Assembly: GCA_963576565.1 (NCBI GenBank)
Contig: OY755042.1
Location: forward strand, 95,164,185 to 95,228,184
Source of the DNA: Aspidapion aeneum
Lineage: Eukaryota > Arthropoda > Insecta > Coleoptera > Brentidae
Reading direction: 5' to 3'
Length of the DNA stretch: 64,000 nt
Positions 11,536 through 23,817 of this stretch are shown here, piece after piece; the stretch's first letter is position 1, and each line of letters opens with the position of its first letter. A program made the translations under genes and the position numbers. The notes beneath the pieces are model-generated. The model made no database searches. It was not told the DNA's origin and saw only the letters and a program-made list of their open reading frames with translations.

Positions 11536-12059
11536 TGCACTCCCTGCCCCTCGCTGCGTACCCTCATACCCCACACTATTGCAAAGTATTTTAAATTCAA
11601 AGCTTTTTTAACGCGAAAAGATTAATAGATCCCGTCGAGGTAGGGAATTTTATTAAAGCAATTAAACAAGCCATTAAAATGTCGCTTATTTAGCAATTAC
11701 CGTATCTAGGGGTTAGTAGAGGGTTTACTCCAGGCTAATTTGTAAACTCTCCACGTGCCTGGATAGTATAATGCCTATTATTTTAAACTGGACGGTCTTT
11801 GTTTATATATATTCGGTAGAATATTACGGACTTAATTGTGGTTTATTTATTGTGTGTCTTGGGTGAAGTAAGGGATATTGATAAAATTATGAAAATAACA
11901 TGAATTGGTAGGGAGCCTTTCAAAATTTATTAATTGTATACGGTCATTAGACAGAATAGTACACTATACCGTGGAGTTAATAAAAAACATCGTAATGGGG
12001 CAGAAAAAATACCTATATTATTTTTCCAGATTGATTGGAGTACTTAGTGAAGTTGGCCA
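11536..12059. other. unassigned sequence
   Basis: AT-rich, no convincing gene. An open frame from 11905 runs into the LINE below, but its first 50 residues match nothing I know. Confidence 0.35.
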
Positions 12060-13830
12060 CAAATGGCATCTAAAAAGAGATAACATTGTATATCAGAAGA
12101 AAAAGGCGGAACCTCGAGAAAGAAGGAAAAAGAACATCGATAGAATACAACACAGACGTAAATAAAACTATAAGAAAAATGATAAAAGAAAATAAAAGAA
12201 AGAGCCAAGAAATAAAAGTTGAGAGAGTTATAGAAAATAACAGAAATATGAAATGTCTAAGGCCGACTCTAGGTAGATATGAAATAATTTAGAAAATAAA
12301 AATATCACACAACTATTCTATACACAATTATACCAAACAAAAAGGGAACCATCGCGAGAAACCATGAAGAAACTCCAAACAAAAATAAAGAACATAAACT
12401 CAGAGCTACAACCTGAAATAAGCAAAGCGGAAATAAAGAGAGCATTAAAGAAAATGAAAATAACAAATCACCTGGAAAAGATGGAGTAACGGCAGCAATG
12501 CTTAAACTATCGACCTATAACGCTCCTAAATGCAGTGGCGTATATAGAAAAAAGTTTCGGGGTGGGCCCGAGACAGTTTTGGGGGGGGCCGTATTTTATG
12601 CTATTTTATGTTTGTATTTATGAAATATGTGAAAATTATCTAAAAAAATCTTAGCTTCGGGGGGGGGGGGGGGGGGGGGCTCATATACGCCACTGCCTCA
12701 ATGTAATTTATAAACTTTTCACGACAATAATAACAGATAGACTTACTACAAAATTTGATGGATATCATGCAATCAAAAGAACATGCAGGCTTCAGAAAGG
12801 TGTCAGTACAGTTGACCACCTAATAAGCATGAAAGTCTTAATAGAATCCACTATATATTGCGTTTATAGACTTTGAAAAAGCTTTCGATAGCATTGACCA
12901 CTGGGCAGTGATGGCATCTTTAATTAATAGCCGAATAGATCACAAATACACAGATTTAATAGAAAATTATATGTAGCGAAGCAACAACATCAATCAGAAT
13001 CCAAGAAGGAACCAAGCCAATCCGCATAAGAGGAGGGTCAGACAGGGTGACACAATATCCCCTATTTCACCAGGCCCTAGAAGATGTTTTTAAAAACTTA
13101 GTTTGGGAAGAAATAGGCAACAAATATAGGCTTGAGTATAAATTGCATTAAAACTAAAGCCATAACAAAGACAGATGAGGATATCACGATCAGAATAAAT
13201 CAAGAGAGTATGGAACAAGTAAAGGAATTTATAAGGGACAAATTATTAAACTAAAAAATGAAAACCAAACGGCTGAAATCAAGAAACGAGTAAGATTGGC
13301 CTGGGCAGCATTTGATAAATTTATTCACATGCTAAAAAATTAAAAATATCCTTAGTACCTCAAAACGAAAGTGTATAACCAATGTATCCTTCCTGTACCT
13401 ACCTATGGATCCCAGACCTGGACACATGAAAATTCAAACATGGATAAGGTAACAAAAGCTCAAAGATCAATGAAAAGACAAAAGTTACATGTAAAGCTAA
13501 CAGATAGAAAAAGGAATGAATGGATAAGAAATAAAACAAAAGTAAGGGATTTCAGAGGAGAAGTAGCAAAATTTAAATGTAAATTTGCCGGTCATAATAT
13601 CAGACAGAAAGACGATCGATGAAACAAATGTATTGTAAACTGGAGACCTTGGGAATATATAAGAAGTAGGGGAAGACCCCACATGAGATGGGCGGACGAT
13701 TTGAAAAGACATGCAGGAGCTAGATGGATGAACACGGCGACATACAGAGAAGAATGGAAGATATTGGGGAAGGCCTGTCCAAAGATGGATCGAAGAAGGC
13801 TAGATAGATAGATAGATATAATTTATAATT
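12060..13830 (+). mobile_element. LINE copy (family L1), RT and C-terminal region, degenerate
   Basis: Plus-strand counterpart of the fragment at 4.4-5.5 kb. In order: linker (IEYNTDVNKTIRKMI, RPTLGRYE); pre-RT helix (EISKAEIKRALKKMK with SPGKDGV-like GKDGV); an interrupting MITE; RT motif A as FIDFEKAFDSIDHW near 12866; motif B remains (IRGG, DTISPI) near 13030; then a deletion removing the catalytic YADD box. After it come PVPTYGSQTWTHENSNMDK, DRKRNEWIRNKTKV and GRPHMRWADDLKRHAGARWM, the C-terminal region typical of these LINEs. It ends in a short (TAGA)n tail at 13809, the family's likely 3' terminus. Stops and frameshifts make it inactive. Confidence 0.85.
12533..12695. mobile_element. 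hAT-type MITE nested in the LINE
   Basis: 163 bp with termini CAGTGGCGTATATA and TATACGCCACTG. It is flanked by CCTAAATG (12525-12532) and CCTCAATG (12696-12703), an 8-bp target duplication with one change, the hAT hallmark. It contains a run of 21 G. A second member is at 57759-57965. Confidence 0.85.
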
Positions 13831-15304
13831 TTGAGATAATTTGAGAGTTAATACCTGTTTTTTTTTCTGTTGCCTAAAAAATGTGTTTGAAAGTAAATGG
13901 CGACATTGTTCCCAAAATCCTATGCTCGGTTTAGTCAGTCCGAGGCTCAAAAGATTTCTGCGCCCGCGCATTCTGTTAACTGTCAGAGTAACACACTCTA
14001 TTGACTATTTAGACTGGGTCCTTCTATAGTCTAGTCTCTTTGGAAGAGTTTTATAAGGAGATAAGCAAAATAAAAAATATTTAAAAAAAAAGAACTGATT
14101 TGTACACCTGTGCTCAAGTGCCTGGCTATGCTCATGCTCGTCAATATGACCTTCTATTTGGTATATTCGACAAAAGTTTAACAAAAGAGTTTGTGGCTAC
14201 AATATAGTTCCCTACGTCTTAAACAAAGAGTTTCTAAAGTTCTCTCGCCAACGCCATGTCAAGATTGCATCGAAAACTGAAGTTACACGAGAAGTTTTCA
14301 AATAACTGCCCATGGCCAAATAGGAAGTTGCAAGAGTAGGGGAGAATTACAGAAGAGATAACGCTTTTATGGCGACCACAGATAAGAAAAGTTTAAGTAC
14401 CTATAGGACATTAGATTTTTTAAAACTGTACAGCGTGTCTTCGATGGGATTAAATAGGATACTCTGTTATTATTAAATATATTGATTTTCTGATTGCACC
14501 TCACCATGCTATTTTTTTGAGCCCCTAAAAATGGTGTAATTAGATTTTTGGTATACCCCGTGGTTTCGCTAATACAGGGAGTTTTTGAAAAAATTGCATT
14601 TTTAATAATTTTTTGTATCTCGCTTATTTTGCAAGATATTTTTATTCTGTAGAAACCTTTTTATGACAACTTTTTTAGATCAAAATAATGACGTTTTTTT
14701 TCAATTTTTAAAATATTGTTTGGTTTTTGAGATATTGTATTTATCATAAAAAAATTAAATATGGACCTGGATTTTTTATTACCATTTTGATTGGTTTCAT
14801 GCTGTTATTACCTTAAAATAATAAAACTTTAATATTTTTTTGATTTAAGGTTAAAAAAAATATTTAATATTAAAAAAAAATAGTCCAAACCTGGAAATTT
14901 CCAACGTAAATATAAATTAAAAATTGCAAGACATACTAGTTGAACGATTTTTAGTTTATCTGTTTTGAAACGTTGATTAAAAGATTTATAAATAAAATAC
15001 AAAAAGTTTAAAAAGTAATTATTTGAAGGTAGCACAGCAATTCATAAAATTTACTTCAACCTGGAAAAACAAAACCGTGGAATTGAAATTGTCATTCTAG
15101 TTGTCATTTTTGTGAATGGATCACTCAAAGTTATTCTAAAATGGCTAAAAATCGACCATATTCAGATTTTGAAAAATGTGTTATATTTGACTGCTTTATT
15201 CATGCAACAAAATCCCTATATTTAAACGGCAGAAATATTTTTATGCAAAATGGGTTGAGAAAAATTATTCAAAAATGCCAACAAATTCTACTGAACCTAC
15301 TTCC
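13831..15304. other. unassigned AT-rich sequence
   Basis: No recognisable gene or paired repeat. A 60-codon frame at 15141 (begins MAKNRPYSDFEK) matches nothing I know and lies in strongly AT-rich DNA. It may be fortuitous. Confidence 0.35.
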
Positions 15305-15690
15305 AGACATGCTACAAAGCTGAAATTTGGCATACGAATAGAATTTATGACCAAACTCTTGGAAAATCCCAAAATTCTAATTTACTCTCCTCCCCTTTAC
15401 ATGTAAAATTATGTAAAAGTAATATTACCCACTTCCAGAAACGCTAGAGAGCTGAGCTTTGGCAGACTGATAGAAACTATGATAAAACTATGGAAAAAAT
15501 TTTAATCCCTCCTCTATAAAATAATAAAAAATTTAAAAACCCCAAAAGTTTAATTTACTTTCCTCCCTTATAAATATAAAGTTATGAAAAAGTTACATTA
15601 CCAATTTCAAGAAACTCTAGAGAGCTGAGCTTTGGAATGCTGATAGGAACTATGATAAAACCACAGGAAAAAAATTTTCATCAATATCCT
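15305..15690. repeat. three tandem, diverged repeat units
   Basis: Units start near 15305, 15429 and 15605, each with TTCCAGAAACGCTAGAGAGC-like sequence followed by CTGAGCTTTGG and ATAGAAACTATGATAAAAC. Unit length is 125-175 bp. Non-coding. Confidence 0.6.
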
Positions 15691-15769
15691 GCATATTTTA
15701 CTACTTTAGAACCTAAATATTACCCATATCTTTTAAAAAAGTAGTGAAATAATAACAAAAACATTTCAT

Positions 15770-16310
15770 GTAAAATAAATGAATCCATAACAGATCTGAC
15801 ATCTTCCTAGCTAGCCTATTATCACACTTCAAGTGAAGCCATAATAATATATTAGCCTTGAAAACAGATTTTTTGTAAATATCTCAGAAACTAAAACTCC
15901 TACGAAGTTTTTGGTTATAACACGAATTATTGAGCAAAATATAGTCTACTATATTCCGCAGTGTATTGATACGATCCTCCGTTAATAAGTTAGCACTTTT
16001 TTAAGTTTTTAATTGTCAAAAAACTGTATTACCATTAGTGGATTTTGACCAAAATCTAATCAGCTAGTAACAGTGCCCAACACTATTTTACGTGACAATT
16101 TTATAAAAATTTAGTTTAGCGGTTTAGGAGCTATCGTGTTATGGACAGAAATAATATACACACACACAGACAGACATCACGAGGATATTGCTAGGATAGT
16201 TCAAAATACATCCAAATAACTAAAAAAGAATTTTTTCGTCGGAAATAATACATTCTCTAGAGATTGCTACGCGGGCTAGGAACGTAAAAATGGCAAGTAC
16301 GCAAAAATGG
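15770..16310. repeat. dispersed repeats S and inverted segment-D relative
   Basis: 15775-15950 is repeat S (also at 5.56 and 35.19 kb). 16080-16300 is, in reverse complement, the D-segment stretch from the AGCTCCTAAACCG box through the TCTGTCTG/GTGTGT microsatellite to TAGCCCGCG. A widely dispersed family of unknown class. Confidence 0.6.
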
Positions 16311-17030
16311 TTTTCGTAAAAACAATTGAGATAAAAGTAAATCCAAGTTCTCCAAGATAAATTTCAAAATCAAAGGTTCTTACTGGTTTGGAAATGTTTT
16401 TCTAAACTTGGCAATAGTCCTGCGGCGCGAGTTTTCAAGTACTTACCTAATTTTTCAAAACATTATGGCCTGCGGCTCCCTCTTTTCCTAAAAGTTGCTA
16501 TTTTTTTAATTTTTCGCCTAGGGTCACACTTTTTTCTTGTTTATATAAAAAAAAATCTTTTCTGGCGCCATTTTTTCCAACAAGTATTGAGTTTGTTCAA
16601 AATTTTTAAGCTGTTTCTTTATATCGAGATAAAAAGCTTTTGATGCGGCACTGTTTTTTCCAAAAAGGTCCTAAATTTTTTATTTCCCCTGCGTTCTGCC
16701 ATACATTTATAAAAAAAAATGCGCCGCGATTTTGTCCGAATAGTTCTTAATTTTTCTAAAATTTTTGCTTGTTGCGCAATTTTTCTAAATCTAAAGTCTT
16801 TTTCATTTTCTGTACATTGAACACATTTTTTAATACGGGGCCAATTTCTTTCAAAAAGTACTTCAGTACTTAATTTTGCCCCCCCAAGCCTTAGATTTTT
16901 TTACATATTTTCGACATATTTCAGAAAAAAAATAGCTTAAAATTCGACATCATGAGGCTTCGGCCCCCCCCCCCCCAAGAGGCCTCGCCCCCCCCCCCCC
17001 AAGACATTTTCCTGGGTGCGCCACTAAGAT
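16311..17030. other. unassigned sequence ending in a poly-C MITE-like remnant
   Basis: 16860-17027 has two C runs (about 14 and 13), CATGAGGCTTCGG and GTGCGCCACTA, echoing the hAT MITEs at 12533 and 57759 (shared GGATATTTTC/CATATTTC-like spacer). It is too decayed to define ends. Confidence 0.4.
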
Positions 17031-18439
17031 ACAATTTTAATTAGATAAAAAAAAGTTAAGTCATTCCGAGCCCAATAAAATGCTGTATCAAAATTAATAA
17101 CACCTACAGGGGTTTTCAAAATATTGAGCAAAAACTAAAAATTGAACTATCGTCGCCATATTGTATACAACTTTAATAAAACTTGGCAGATTTCCTTAAA
17201 CGACTACGGCCAAATGCCCACTAAGCACTAAATCGTAAAAACCGTTAAATAAATGTAAAAAGTTTTTTTCTAGCACAAATTTGTTTTAAAATTAAGTCAA
17301 CTTTTGACATTAAAAAAACATGTTGAAAATCCTAACTAAAATTTCATGTAAAAGCATTACCAAAAATATATTTCTTAATAACGTTAAGAAACCAATATTT
17401 AAAAAATCATAATTTTATTAACATTAAAAATAATACCATCAATATATGGTTATTGTTATAATGTGTTTCCTAGATCTCATTTCTAACGTAGAATTTAAGA
17501 TATATGAAGCTAATAAATGTTTTGTTTTTTTAAACATTTAAAAAAATTATATTATAGAGGGTGCGGCCGCATAGTTCCACTACCAGAACAGGCCATCGCC
17601 ATTTTTAGTTGCATTTCGCTGCGAGTTCATACGAGTCGGTAGCAGATACAATTTGTGCAATTTTGGTTAAAATATTTACCTTTTGTAGTAAAAACATAGC
17701 AAATTAAAAGCACAATTATTAATAATGATAGTGAATACATATTTGGACAGGAATATACACCAGTTGTGTGGAAAAGATGGTATAGTTAAAGAATAACAAA
17801 TATGTATGGAGTGATTTAAATGAAGCATCACAAAATTAGGTAAGAAAAGTAAACAAAAGTAAAAAAATTGTTTTGTATGGAATATCGCATACCTGCGTTA
17901 CAGTTAATCAGACAGGGAATGCGACAATTCACCGCGAATGATTAGCCGCCGGACCTTAAGCCGCGTATTCATTTGAGACAGAATTCGCAAGCTTCGCAGC
18001 GGGACCAAACGATTGCCTCGGCACGGGACCCCATCCGATCAGAGTGCGAATTTCAAACGAGCATTCAGTTGAATATTGTTTGCCTTGTATTCACTTGAGC
18101 ATTAATGAGAACGAGAGCGAGGCACTTACTACAAAATTATTGTTTACATATAAATTTAAATTTTATTTTCAGAAGCTACGGATCCGAATTTCCTTTACTG
18201 AGTGTCGAGTTTACGAAAACCTCAACAGACTGTTGCTGCCCTGCGTTTCCAAAATAGAAGAATTTTATTTACTTGATTTATGTTACCTTATCTTTATAGA
18301 TATTTGGAAAAAATATACTTTTTCATTGTTAAAAAAACATTTATTTTTCAATGGTAGAAAAACATTTCTTTTCCACTATTAAAAATCAATATTTTTTTAA
18401 CGTTCGAAAAACACTTTAAAAAAAAGTTATAATAACATA
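17031..18439. other. unassigned sequence with a GC-richer island
   Basis: 17560-18060 is GC-richer than its surroundings and includes GCGGCCGC, but no frame in it is recognisable. An open frame at 18044-18382 contains a plausible acceptor (TTATTTTCAG at 18161-18170) before LRIRISFTECRVYENLNR. I do not recognise the product and would not call it a gene. Confidence 0.35.
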
Positions 18440-18590
18440 AGATTATTTTTCTAACGTCAGAAAACGGGTTATTAAGCTTCTTTTTCACTATGAATATGAC
18501 GTTAAAACTAACAGCCAACCTTACGTTATGTTTTTAACTTATATATTATTTTGACGTTATTAAAATGTTTTTGTGTTTAGTGGGTGAATG
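18440..18590. repeat. dispersed repeat, copy 1
   Basis: About 140 bp shared with 25685-25822 (CTATGAATATGA, GACGTTATTAAAATGTTTTT, GTGTTTAGTGGG). Its sequence style resembles family A TIR elements, of which it may be a distant relative. Confidence 0.55.
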
Positions 18591-20104
18591 ACGTTAACGA
18601 ATTTTTTGTAGGCCTTCTAGTTTTTATGAAATCATAAAACAACTTTGTTGTTTCTGATGGCCACCATTTTATACGTCACTAAATGCCTATTAATCTGGCT
18701 TCTAATCCCTCGGTGAAATGTACAGTTTTTCTTCTCAGGAATTGGGTGAAAAGTACCACTTTAGTTACATTTTTTTTCTAAACGCCATTAGACTTTTTTA
18801 CAAGTTAAACTTTTTGTTTGTTTTATCTCAATCCTGTAACAACGCAGCATTAATCTTGGTTGCTGCTGTGCGGAGCGGATACGGAACATCTCCTTGTCGT
18901 ATTTTGTATGAAGGCTTAGAAAATCGTCTTGCGTCTTTTTATAAATGCTTCTTGTGTGCAAAAATCTATGTACCTACCTCAGCGTCACCTGTTGCAAAAA
19001 ATATTAAAAGCTCTTAGACTAATGTATTTCGATTTTTTTCGGTTGTATTTTTATTCCCCAGTGATGCTTTCGCGGGAAAGCGAGGTCCTTTTGGGAAATT
19101 GAAAATGAAATGACATCAAAGCGGGTCTTTGTCAGGAATATATAATTTTTTCTGTTGCATACAGATATAAAAAATATTTTTTTTATTAATACATATACCA
19201 AAAAAATATATTTAAAAGGTTTTTTCCAAAGGCAATTATTTTATGCCCTCTAGGAAAGAGAAATCCTAATTTTTAAGGACTAAAATTAGAATTATGACTG
19301 TCTTGGTAGACTAGAGACTCTCTATGTATGACATTTTTATAAAAAAGAGAGACGCTCATCAAAGACAAATTTGTTTATTTCAAATTCAAAGGATGGAAAT
19401 ATCGGTCCTCTATATATTCTAGCATTGTTTAGACAGAAAGGCACCGTCCGTCCTCCGATTTTAGATAACATATACCGGAGGTGAAGGACAAACGAGTTGC
19501 ATAATGATTAATGTCACTCACCGCTGACAATTTAAGTTATTTTATAGCGAATTCTTTTGAGAAAGTTAGCGCGCCACTGGTGGTCCACTGACACTCTTTT
19601 GGTAGTGTCAAAAAATTGCCCCAGTGTAGTTTGAAAAGAATACGAAAGTGCACTAGTTTCACACGGAGAGGCCGTGCCGAAAAGTGTGCACTGAGTGCAA
19701 CACCGGGCTTTTCAGTTGCTTAAAAGAATACAAAAAATTACACTAATTTTCTCAAAATAATACGAAAATTTTATAAAATTATTCGTTTAAAAATCGATTT
19801 AATTAATATTAATAATAACAATAATCGTCAAAATCATATTCTAAATAAAAAACACTGATTCTTAATTAGAGTAAACATAAGTCCATAATTTTCAATTTTA
19901 ATTAAAAAAATAATAAGATTCATAAACATTTTAATCTTTCAATACCTTTCCATTCTCAAAAAAGTTTTATGGAATAGGATAACGGAGGTATTAAACACAA
20001 AATTTGTAGAACCCCCTGGGTAGTTGTATTATACTCAAAATTTGTAAAACCCCCTGTTCTCCCGTAAAAATTCCCCTCTTAAAAACAGCAAATTGTTAAC
20101 GAAT
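18591..20104. other. unassigned sequence
   Basis: An open frame of 99 codons at 18718 has no recognisable domain. CTCTCTATGTATGACAT at 19319 resembles 42632. No other structure seen. Confidence 0.3.
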
Positions 20105-21090
20105 CGGAGACATAGAAGTCAATGAAGAGAAAGTAATAATCGAAAAAAAAATGATAAAGAATCAAATAGTATTAAAAAGCTTTAACCCGAAAAAGCTAGC
20201 GGACCTGGGGGAATATACGCTGAAATGCACAAATATGGATCAGAGAAACTAATCGAAAATCTCACATATATATTATCAATCAATCAATGTATAAATGAAC
20301 ATCCAGTACCTGATGATTGAAAAATTGCATTCATATCCTCAATACATAAAAATGGAATCAAGTTGGATTGCAACAATTACAGAGGAATTTTAGCATACAT
20401 TACTCTAAGTAGATTGTACGGTAGGATTTTTAGAGATCTAATAGAGAATAATTTTCATGAACCAGAAGAAGAGCAAAGTCAGTTTCGTGCTGGCAGATCT
20501 TGTAGTGATAATGTTTTTTGTCTTAAACAAGTAGGTAATTGAGAAAAAGAGTGCCAGAAATATAGAGAATCATGTTACTTTTGTGGACCAACAAAAAGAA
20601 TATGATACCGTTCTAGTAGAAAAATTATGGAGAGTGTTAGAACAAACTCTTATCAATCATAGAAACATAAAAGCGATAAAAGAACTATACAAAGGGTCAA
20701 AATCTAAAATTAAAATTGGAAATCGACTTTCGAAAGAATTCCTGGTAACGAAAGGCTTAAGACAGGATGTTGTATCTCTCAAACTATTTTTGAAAAATAT
20801 ATCACAGTGGCTCTAAAAAACTGAAGACGTAATTTACACGGTATGGGAATACAACTTAACGATCGATTTCTCATATATACACTACAGTTTGCTAACGACC
20901 AAGTACTTGCAGCTAATGATGAAGACGACATGTGGGGGTTAACAGTGAACGCGGACAAGACACAGTACTTATGTTTAGATAATGGACAAACAGTCTCTCC
21001 ATGCAATGACTATGTATACTTGGGTGTCACATTCGATAAGACAGGAAAAGACTGTAAAGAACTGGAAAAAAAAAAAGAATAGTAAAAATG
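20105..21090 (+). mobile_element. LINE copy (family L2), RT domain, degenerate
   Basis: From 20200 the plus strand gives RT finger sequence (INQCINEHPVPDD, AFISSIHKNGIKLDCNNYRG), then FRAGRSCSDNVF near 20490, and motif A as FVDQQKEYDTV (20580; the usual form is FVDLxKAYD). Next come FLVTKGLRQ (motif B, 20743), FANDQVL for the catalytic FADDQ box (20888; the first aspartate is replaced by N), then WGLTVNADKTQYLC and YLGVTFDKTGKDCKELEKK. Internal stops and the changed catalytic box show it is dead. It ends in an A-rich stretch near 21075. Confidence 0.85.
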
Positions 21091-21579
21091 GTAAAAAGCA
21101 CGCTGTAAGGTGGAATAGAGACTTGTCGCGTAACAGAAATACAATACAATTGCACTTTAGGTGACATTCTCTGTTGGTAGAAAACGGTATATATTTTTTT
21201 AAGCAGTATTTTATTGAATTAGTCAGTGGTTGTAATTTCGATGATAATAACAATAGACACTTTCATGCGCCGCAGGCAAACTATTTGAATTTTTATTAGC
21301 AAAAACATTACTTTTTACTCATTTTTTGTATATTCAAAAAACTCTCGGGGGGGGCAAGTGCCCCTAGTCCCCCCCCCTGGATCCGCCACTGCGAAAGAGG
21401 TGGAGAATAGTTCTAAACCGACATATATATATTTCAGCTGAAACAAGCCATATACAAAACAACACTTAAATCAAAAAATAGAAAAAATACAAAAAACAAT
21501 AACAATTTGAGTTTTAGAACCTGAATAAAAGAAAAAATAAACAAATGTATTTAAAAAAAATATTGTATAATAATAAAAA
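21091..21579. other. unassigned, with a poly-G/poly-C MITE end
   Basis: 21343-21393 reads as a G run, CAAGTGCCCC, a C run, then GGATCCGCCACTG, the last part like a hAT terminus (CAGTGGCGGATCC in reverse). The partner end was not found. Confidence 0.4.
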
Positions 21580-22165
21580 TAAACATTTTGTTATGTACTT
21601 TGTAAGTACAGAGATAAAGAGTTAGACCAATGTTTCCTTAACTTAGTTCGGTAGTAAGCATCACTATTAATTAAAGCTTTCACTATATCATTCTTACTTT
21701 TACTTAATCTTTGGAATGGAAAAGGGATTCTAGCGTTAGAAACTCAGAGTAATAACATATTACTCCAAGGTTAGAAAACAATTCGCTCGCACTACACACC
21801 CATGGTAATTTATGAATCTTTCGAAATATATTATTGTATATAACACGTAACTTGTTTATTGTATTTTGCGAGTAGTTGCACCAAAGTTCACTAGTATGTA
21901 AGGCATGACACAAATAGTTGATTTTTTACCTCAACAGACGCTGTTGCAAATGTTCTAGCAAGCATATTGCCACGCACGCACTCGGACCGGTACTCGCGTA
22001 GAATATCTTCATTATCGCTGCTATTTTCTGATAGGACATGACCTAAGTATTTTGCTGCAGTAGTATCTTTTTTGCACTTATTCTAGACCAGACATTTCAG
22101 CATTTAAATTCACTAATGAGTGTAGGCTAATAAGTAGGTTATGGGCTTTCATATTATTGCCTGAC
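21580..22165 (-). mobile_element. LINE fragment (family L3), region after RT
   Basis: On the minus strand the pieces read LVNLNAEMSGLE, AAKYLGHVLSENSSDNEDIL, EYRSECVRGNMLARTF, then CHALHTSELWCNYSQNTIN, KLRVIYNNIFRKIHKLPW and CSASELFSNLGV. That order is characteristic of the thumb/C-terminal region of LINE reverse transcriptases in insects (YLG-SEN-RGN-A-LWCNY-KLRV-YNN-R pattern). It differs from families L1 and L2. Frameshifts separate the pieces and no catalytic core is left. Confidence 0.75.
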
Positions 22166-22536
22166 ATGCCAATATTGCCGCGTCTACCTATCCGCAAACC
22201 ATTGTATATTAACACCCATCAACAAACAAGTCAAACAACACGAGGCGAACATTGTCTGCAGTATTCGATCTTCCTTGAAAGTGGGTAAATAACTTTATCC
22301 GCTAAAACCCGGATTTGGTATGACGCTACTCTAATTAGGTGCAGTTGCTTAATTGCAATCAAGATTAGGGGCAAACCCACTGTGTTCTATAGTTTAGCCG
22401 GCTTTAAATGCACTTTCAGAAAATCCGGGTTTCTAAAATGTCGTTTACTTTAAATTATTCGGTGCGAAATAGACAAATAGTTCAGGCCCTACATCCGAGA
22501 TGTAAGCGGTATGCTGCGTTTAATTATAGAAGCAAC
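22166..22536. other. unassigned sequence
   Basis: No gene. It contains two oppositely oriented CCCGG-type stretches (AAAACCCGGATTT near 22304, AATCCGGGTTTC near 22420), a weak inverted pair. Confidence 0.3.
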
Positions 22537-22826
22537 ACGCTTGGTCACGGTCATTAAATAAACCGGTTGTCTGGTAACTCGGTGTCATGACGGCCGTGAC
22601 GTCAGAGCTACTTCACAGTTTTCCTAGGAAACAGCAGTCAAACGCTGTTTATAGCGTAATTTCGCCTTTTGATAGAAAATTTTGTACATTTTGAGTCTTG
22701 TCGTCTTGTAAGTCGTATTTATAGCTGTTCCGTGCTTGTTATAAATGTTTTAAAGACTAACTAAAAGAGATTGAAAAAAAAGATGGTTTAGTTGATATTG
22801 CAGGATTTTAGGACGAAAGCACCACA

Positions 22827-23186
22827 ATGAGTTTCCTCAACATGCATTCATATGCCATGCCATCTTGGGTGCAAAGTCTTGCTTTTGGAGGCTTAACTGA
22901 GCCTTTACCATCATGGAAAGAAAAAAATGTTAACAAAGTGGACAAATGTTTCATAAAATTGCATGGTGCCAATTTTAAATTTAAAACAAATATTTCTATT
23001 GCATATAAATTAGTAAATTTATTTGTAAAACAAAGAATCAAATTTATAAATACCAAAAAGCAAAATGAATCTACAATGAAACGAAAGCTTGGTTCTACTA
23101 CTATTTTTCGACTCTCATCAGTCCCTGTATCATGGACTGATGAGAGTCGAAAAATAGTAAAAAAGTTAAAGAAAATTATTTTGTAA
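22827..23186 (+). CDS. unknown 119-residue ORF carried by the TIR element
   Basis: Starts MSFLNMHSYAMPSWVQ at the first ATG. A plausible splice acceptor (TGATATTGCAG) ends at 22803, just before it, so this could be a later exon. The middle (YKLVNLFVKQRIKF) weakly recalls the basic C-terminal helix of P-element/THAP-type transposases, but no catalytic residues or zinc-finger pattern are seen. The C-terminal 29 residues are rich in lysine and arginine. Codons for residues about 91-111 form a perfect 26-bp hairpin. No function can be assigned. Confidence 0.4.
   Translation: MSFLNMHSYAMPSWVQSLAFGGLTEPLPSWKEKNVNKVDKCFIKLHGANFKFKTNISIAYKLVNLFVKQRIKFINTKKQNESTMKRKLGSTTIFRLSSVPVSWTDESRKIVKKLKKIIL
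23099..23159. repeat. perfect 26-bp hairpin, 9-nt loop
   Basis: Left arm 23099-23124 and right arm 23134-23159 are exact reverse complements, with loop CTGTATCAT. It lies inside the ORF. The right arm contains CTGATGAGAGTCGAAA. An exact match in otherwise decayed DNA means a recent inversion-duplication or selection on the structure. Confidence 0.85.
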
Positions 23187-23274
23187 CTATTCTATAATTA
23201 GATAGGCATAGTTTTTTGTTACTTGCAATATGATTTAAAAACAAAACTGATGAGGACCAGTCTTACATTATATA

Positions 23275-23546
23275 CTGGGTGTTTCAAGTTAAAAGTCCAC
23301 CATTGCTAACTATGTTATTATTAAAAATATAAAAAAAATTATATTGGCAAACTGGTAGAATTTTTGAAAATTATAAAATGCAGGATGTTTAAATTAAAAT
23401 AGGTTTTATGTTTTTTGAAAAAAACTCAAAAACTCAATGTTCGATTTTTTTTTATTTGAGCATCTTAAAGAGCATTAAAAATTCTACTAGTTTGCCAATT
23501 TAAACTTTTCTCTATCTTTGGTGGACACTCAACTTGGAACACCCTG
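23275..23546. mobile_element. mariner-type MITE (TA target)
   Basis: Termini CTGGGTGTTTCAAGTT and AACTTGGAACACCCTG, 27 bp similar, flanked by TA on both sides. An inner inverted pair (TTGGCAAACTGGTAGAATTT) adds to the palindrome. No ORF. Confidence 0.8.
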
Positions 23547-23611
23547 TATAATGCTCAAGCAGGAGGGAAGGAATATTAGCGTTACAACCAATGTATTTTA
23601 TTAAAATTTTT

Positions 23612-23682
23612 CTTGAAATGCGTCAAGGGGGGATCAAAAATCCTGAATCTTTGCGTTATGTAATTTATGAATGCTCCCTAAT
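23612..23682. mobile_element. fragment of the TTAA-family MITE
   Basis: In reverse orientation it matches the AATTCAGGATTTTTGACCCC and CGTAACGC stretches of the element at 31994. Confidence 0.5.
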
Positions 23683-23691
23683 ATCCTGTTT

Positions 23692-23817
23692 CCACCAATG
23701 CACGCCCACCCCGATTCAAAAAACGTGATGGGCCATGGATTTGTACCGGCTTTAAATGCAGCGTCACCTGATGTGTTTTTTGAACCGGGGTGGGCATGCA
23801 TTGGTGGACTTACTGCG
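23692..23817. mobile_element. 126-bp hairpin element
   Basis: Arms of about 37 bp beginning CCACCAATGCACGCCCACC are inverted with only a few mismatches around a core of about 50 bp. No clear TSD. Probably a very short MITE. Confidence 0.65.

Noticed and set aside
18044..18382. 112-codon open frame as a gene
   Set aside because: No recognisable domain, AT-driven composition in the second half and no supporting context, although an acceptor-like site lies inside.
18718..19017. 99-codon open frame as a gene
   Set aside because: No domain, no start context and no homologous copy in the window.
23134..23159. A functional hammerhead ribozyme
   Set aside because: The core words are present, but there is no adequate stem II between them and no clear flanking stems; the exact hairpin partner would also sequester the core.
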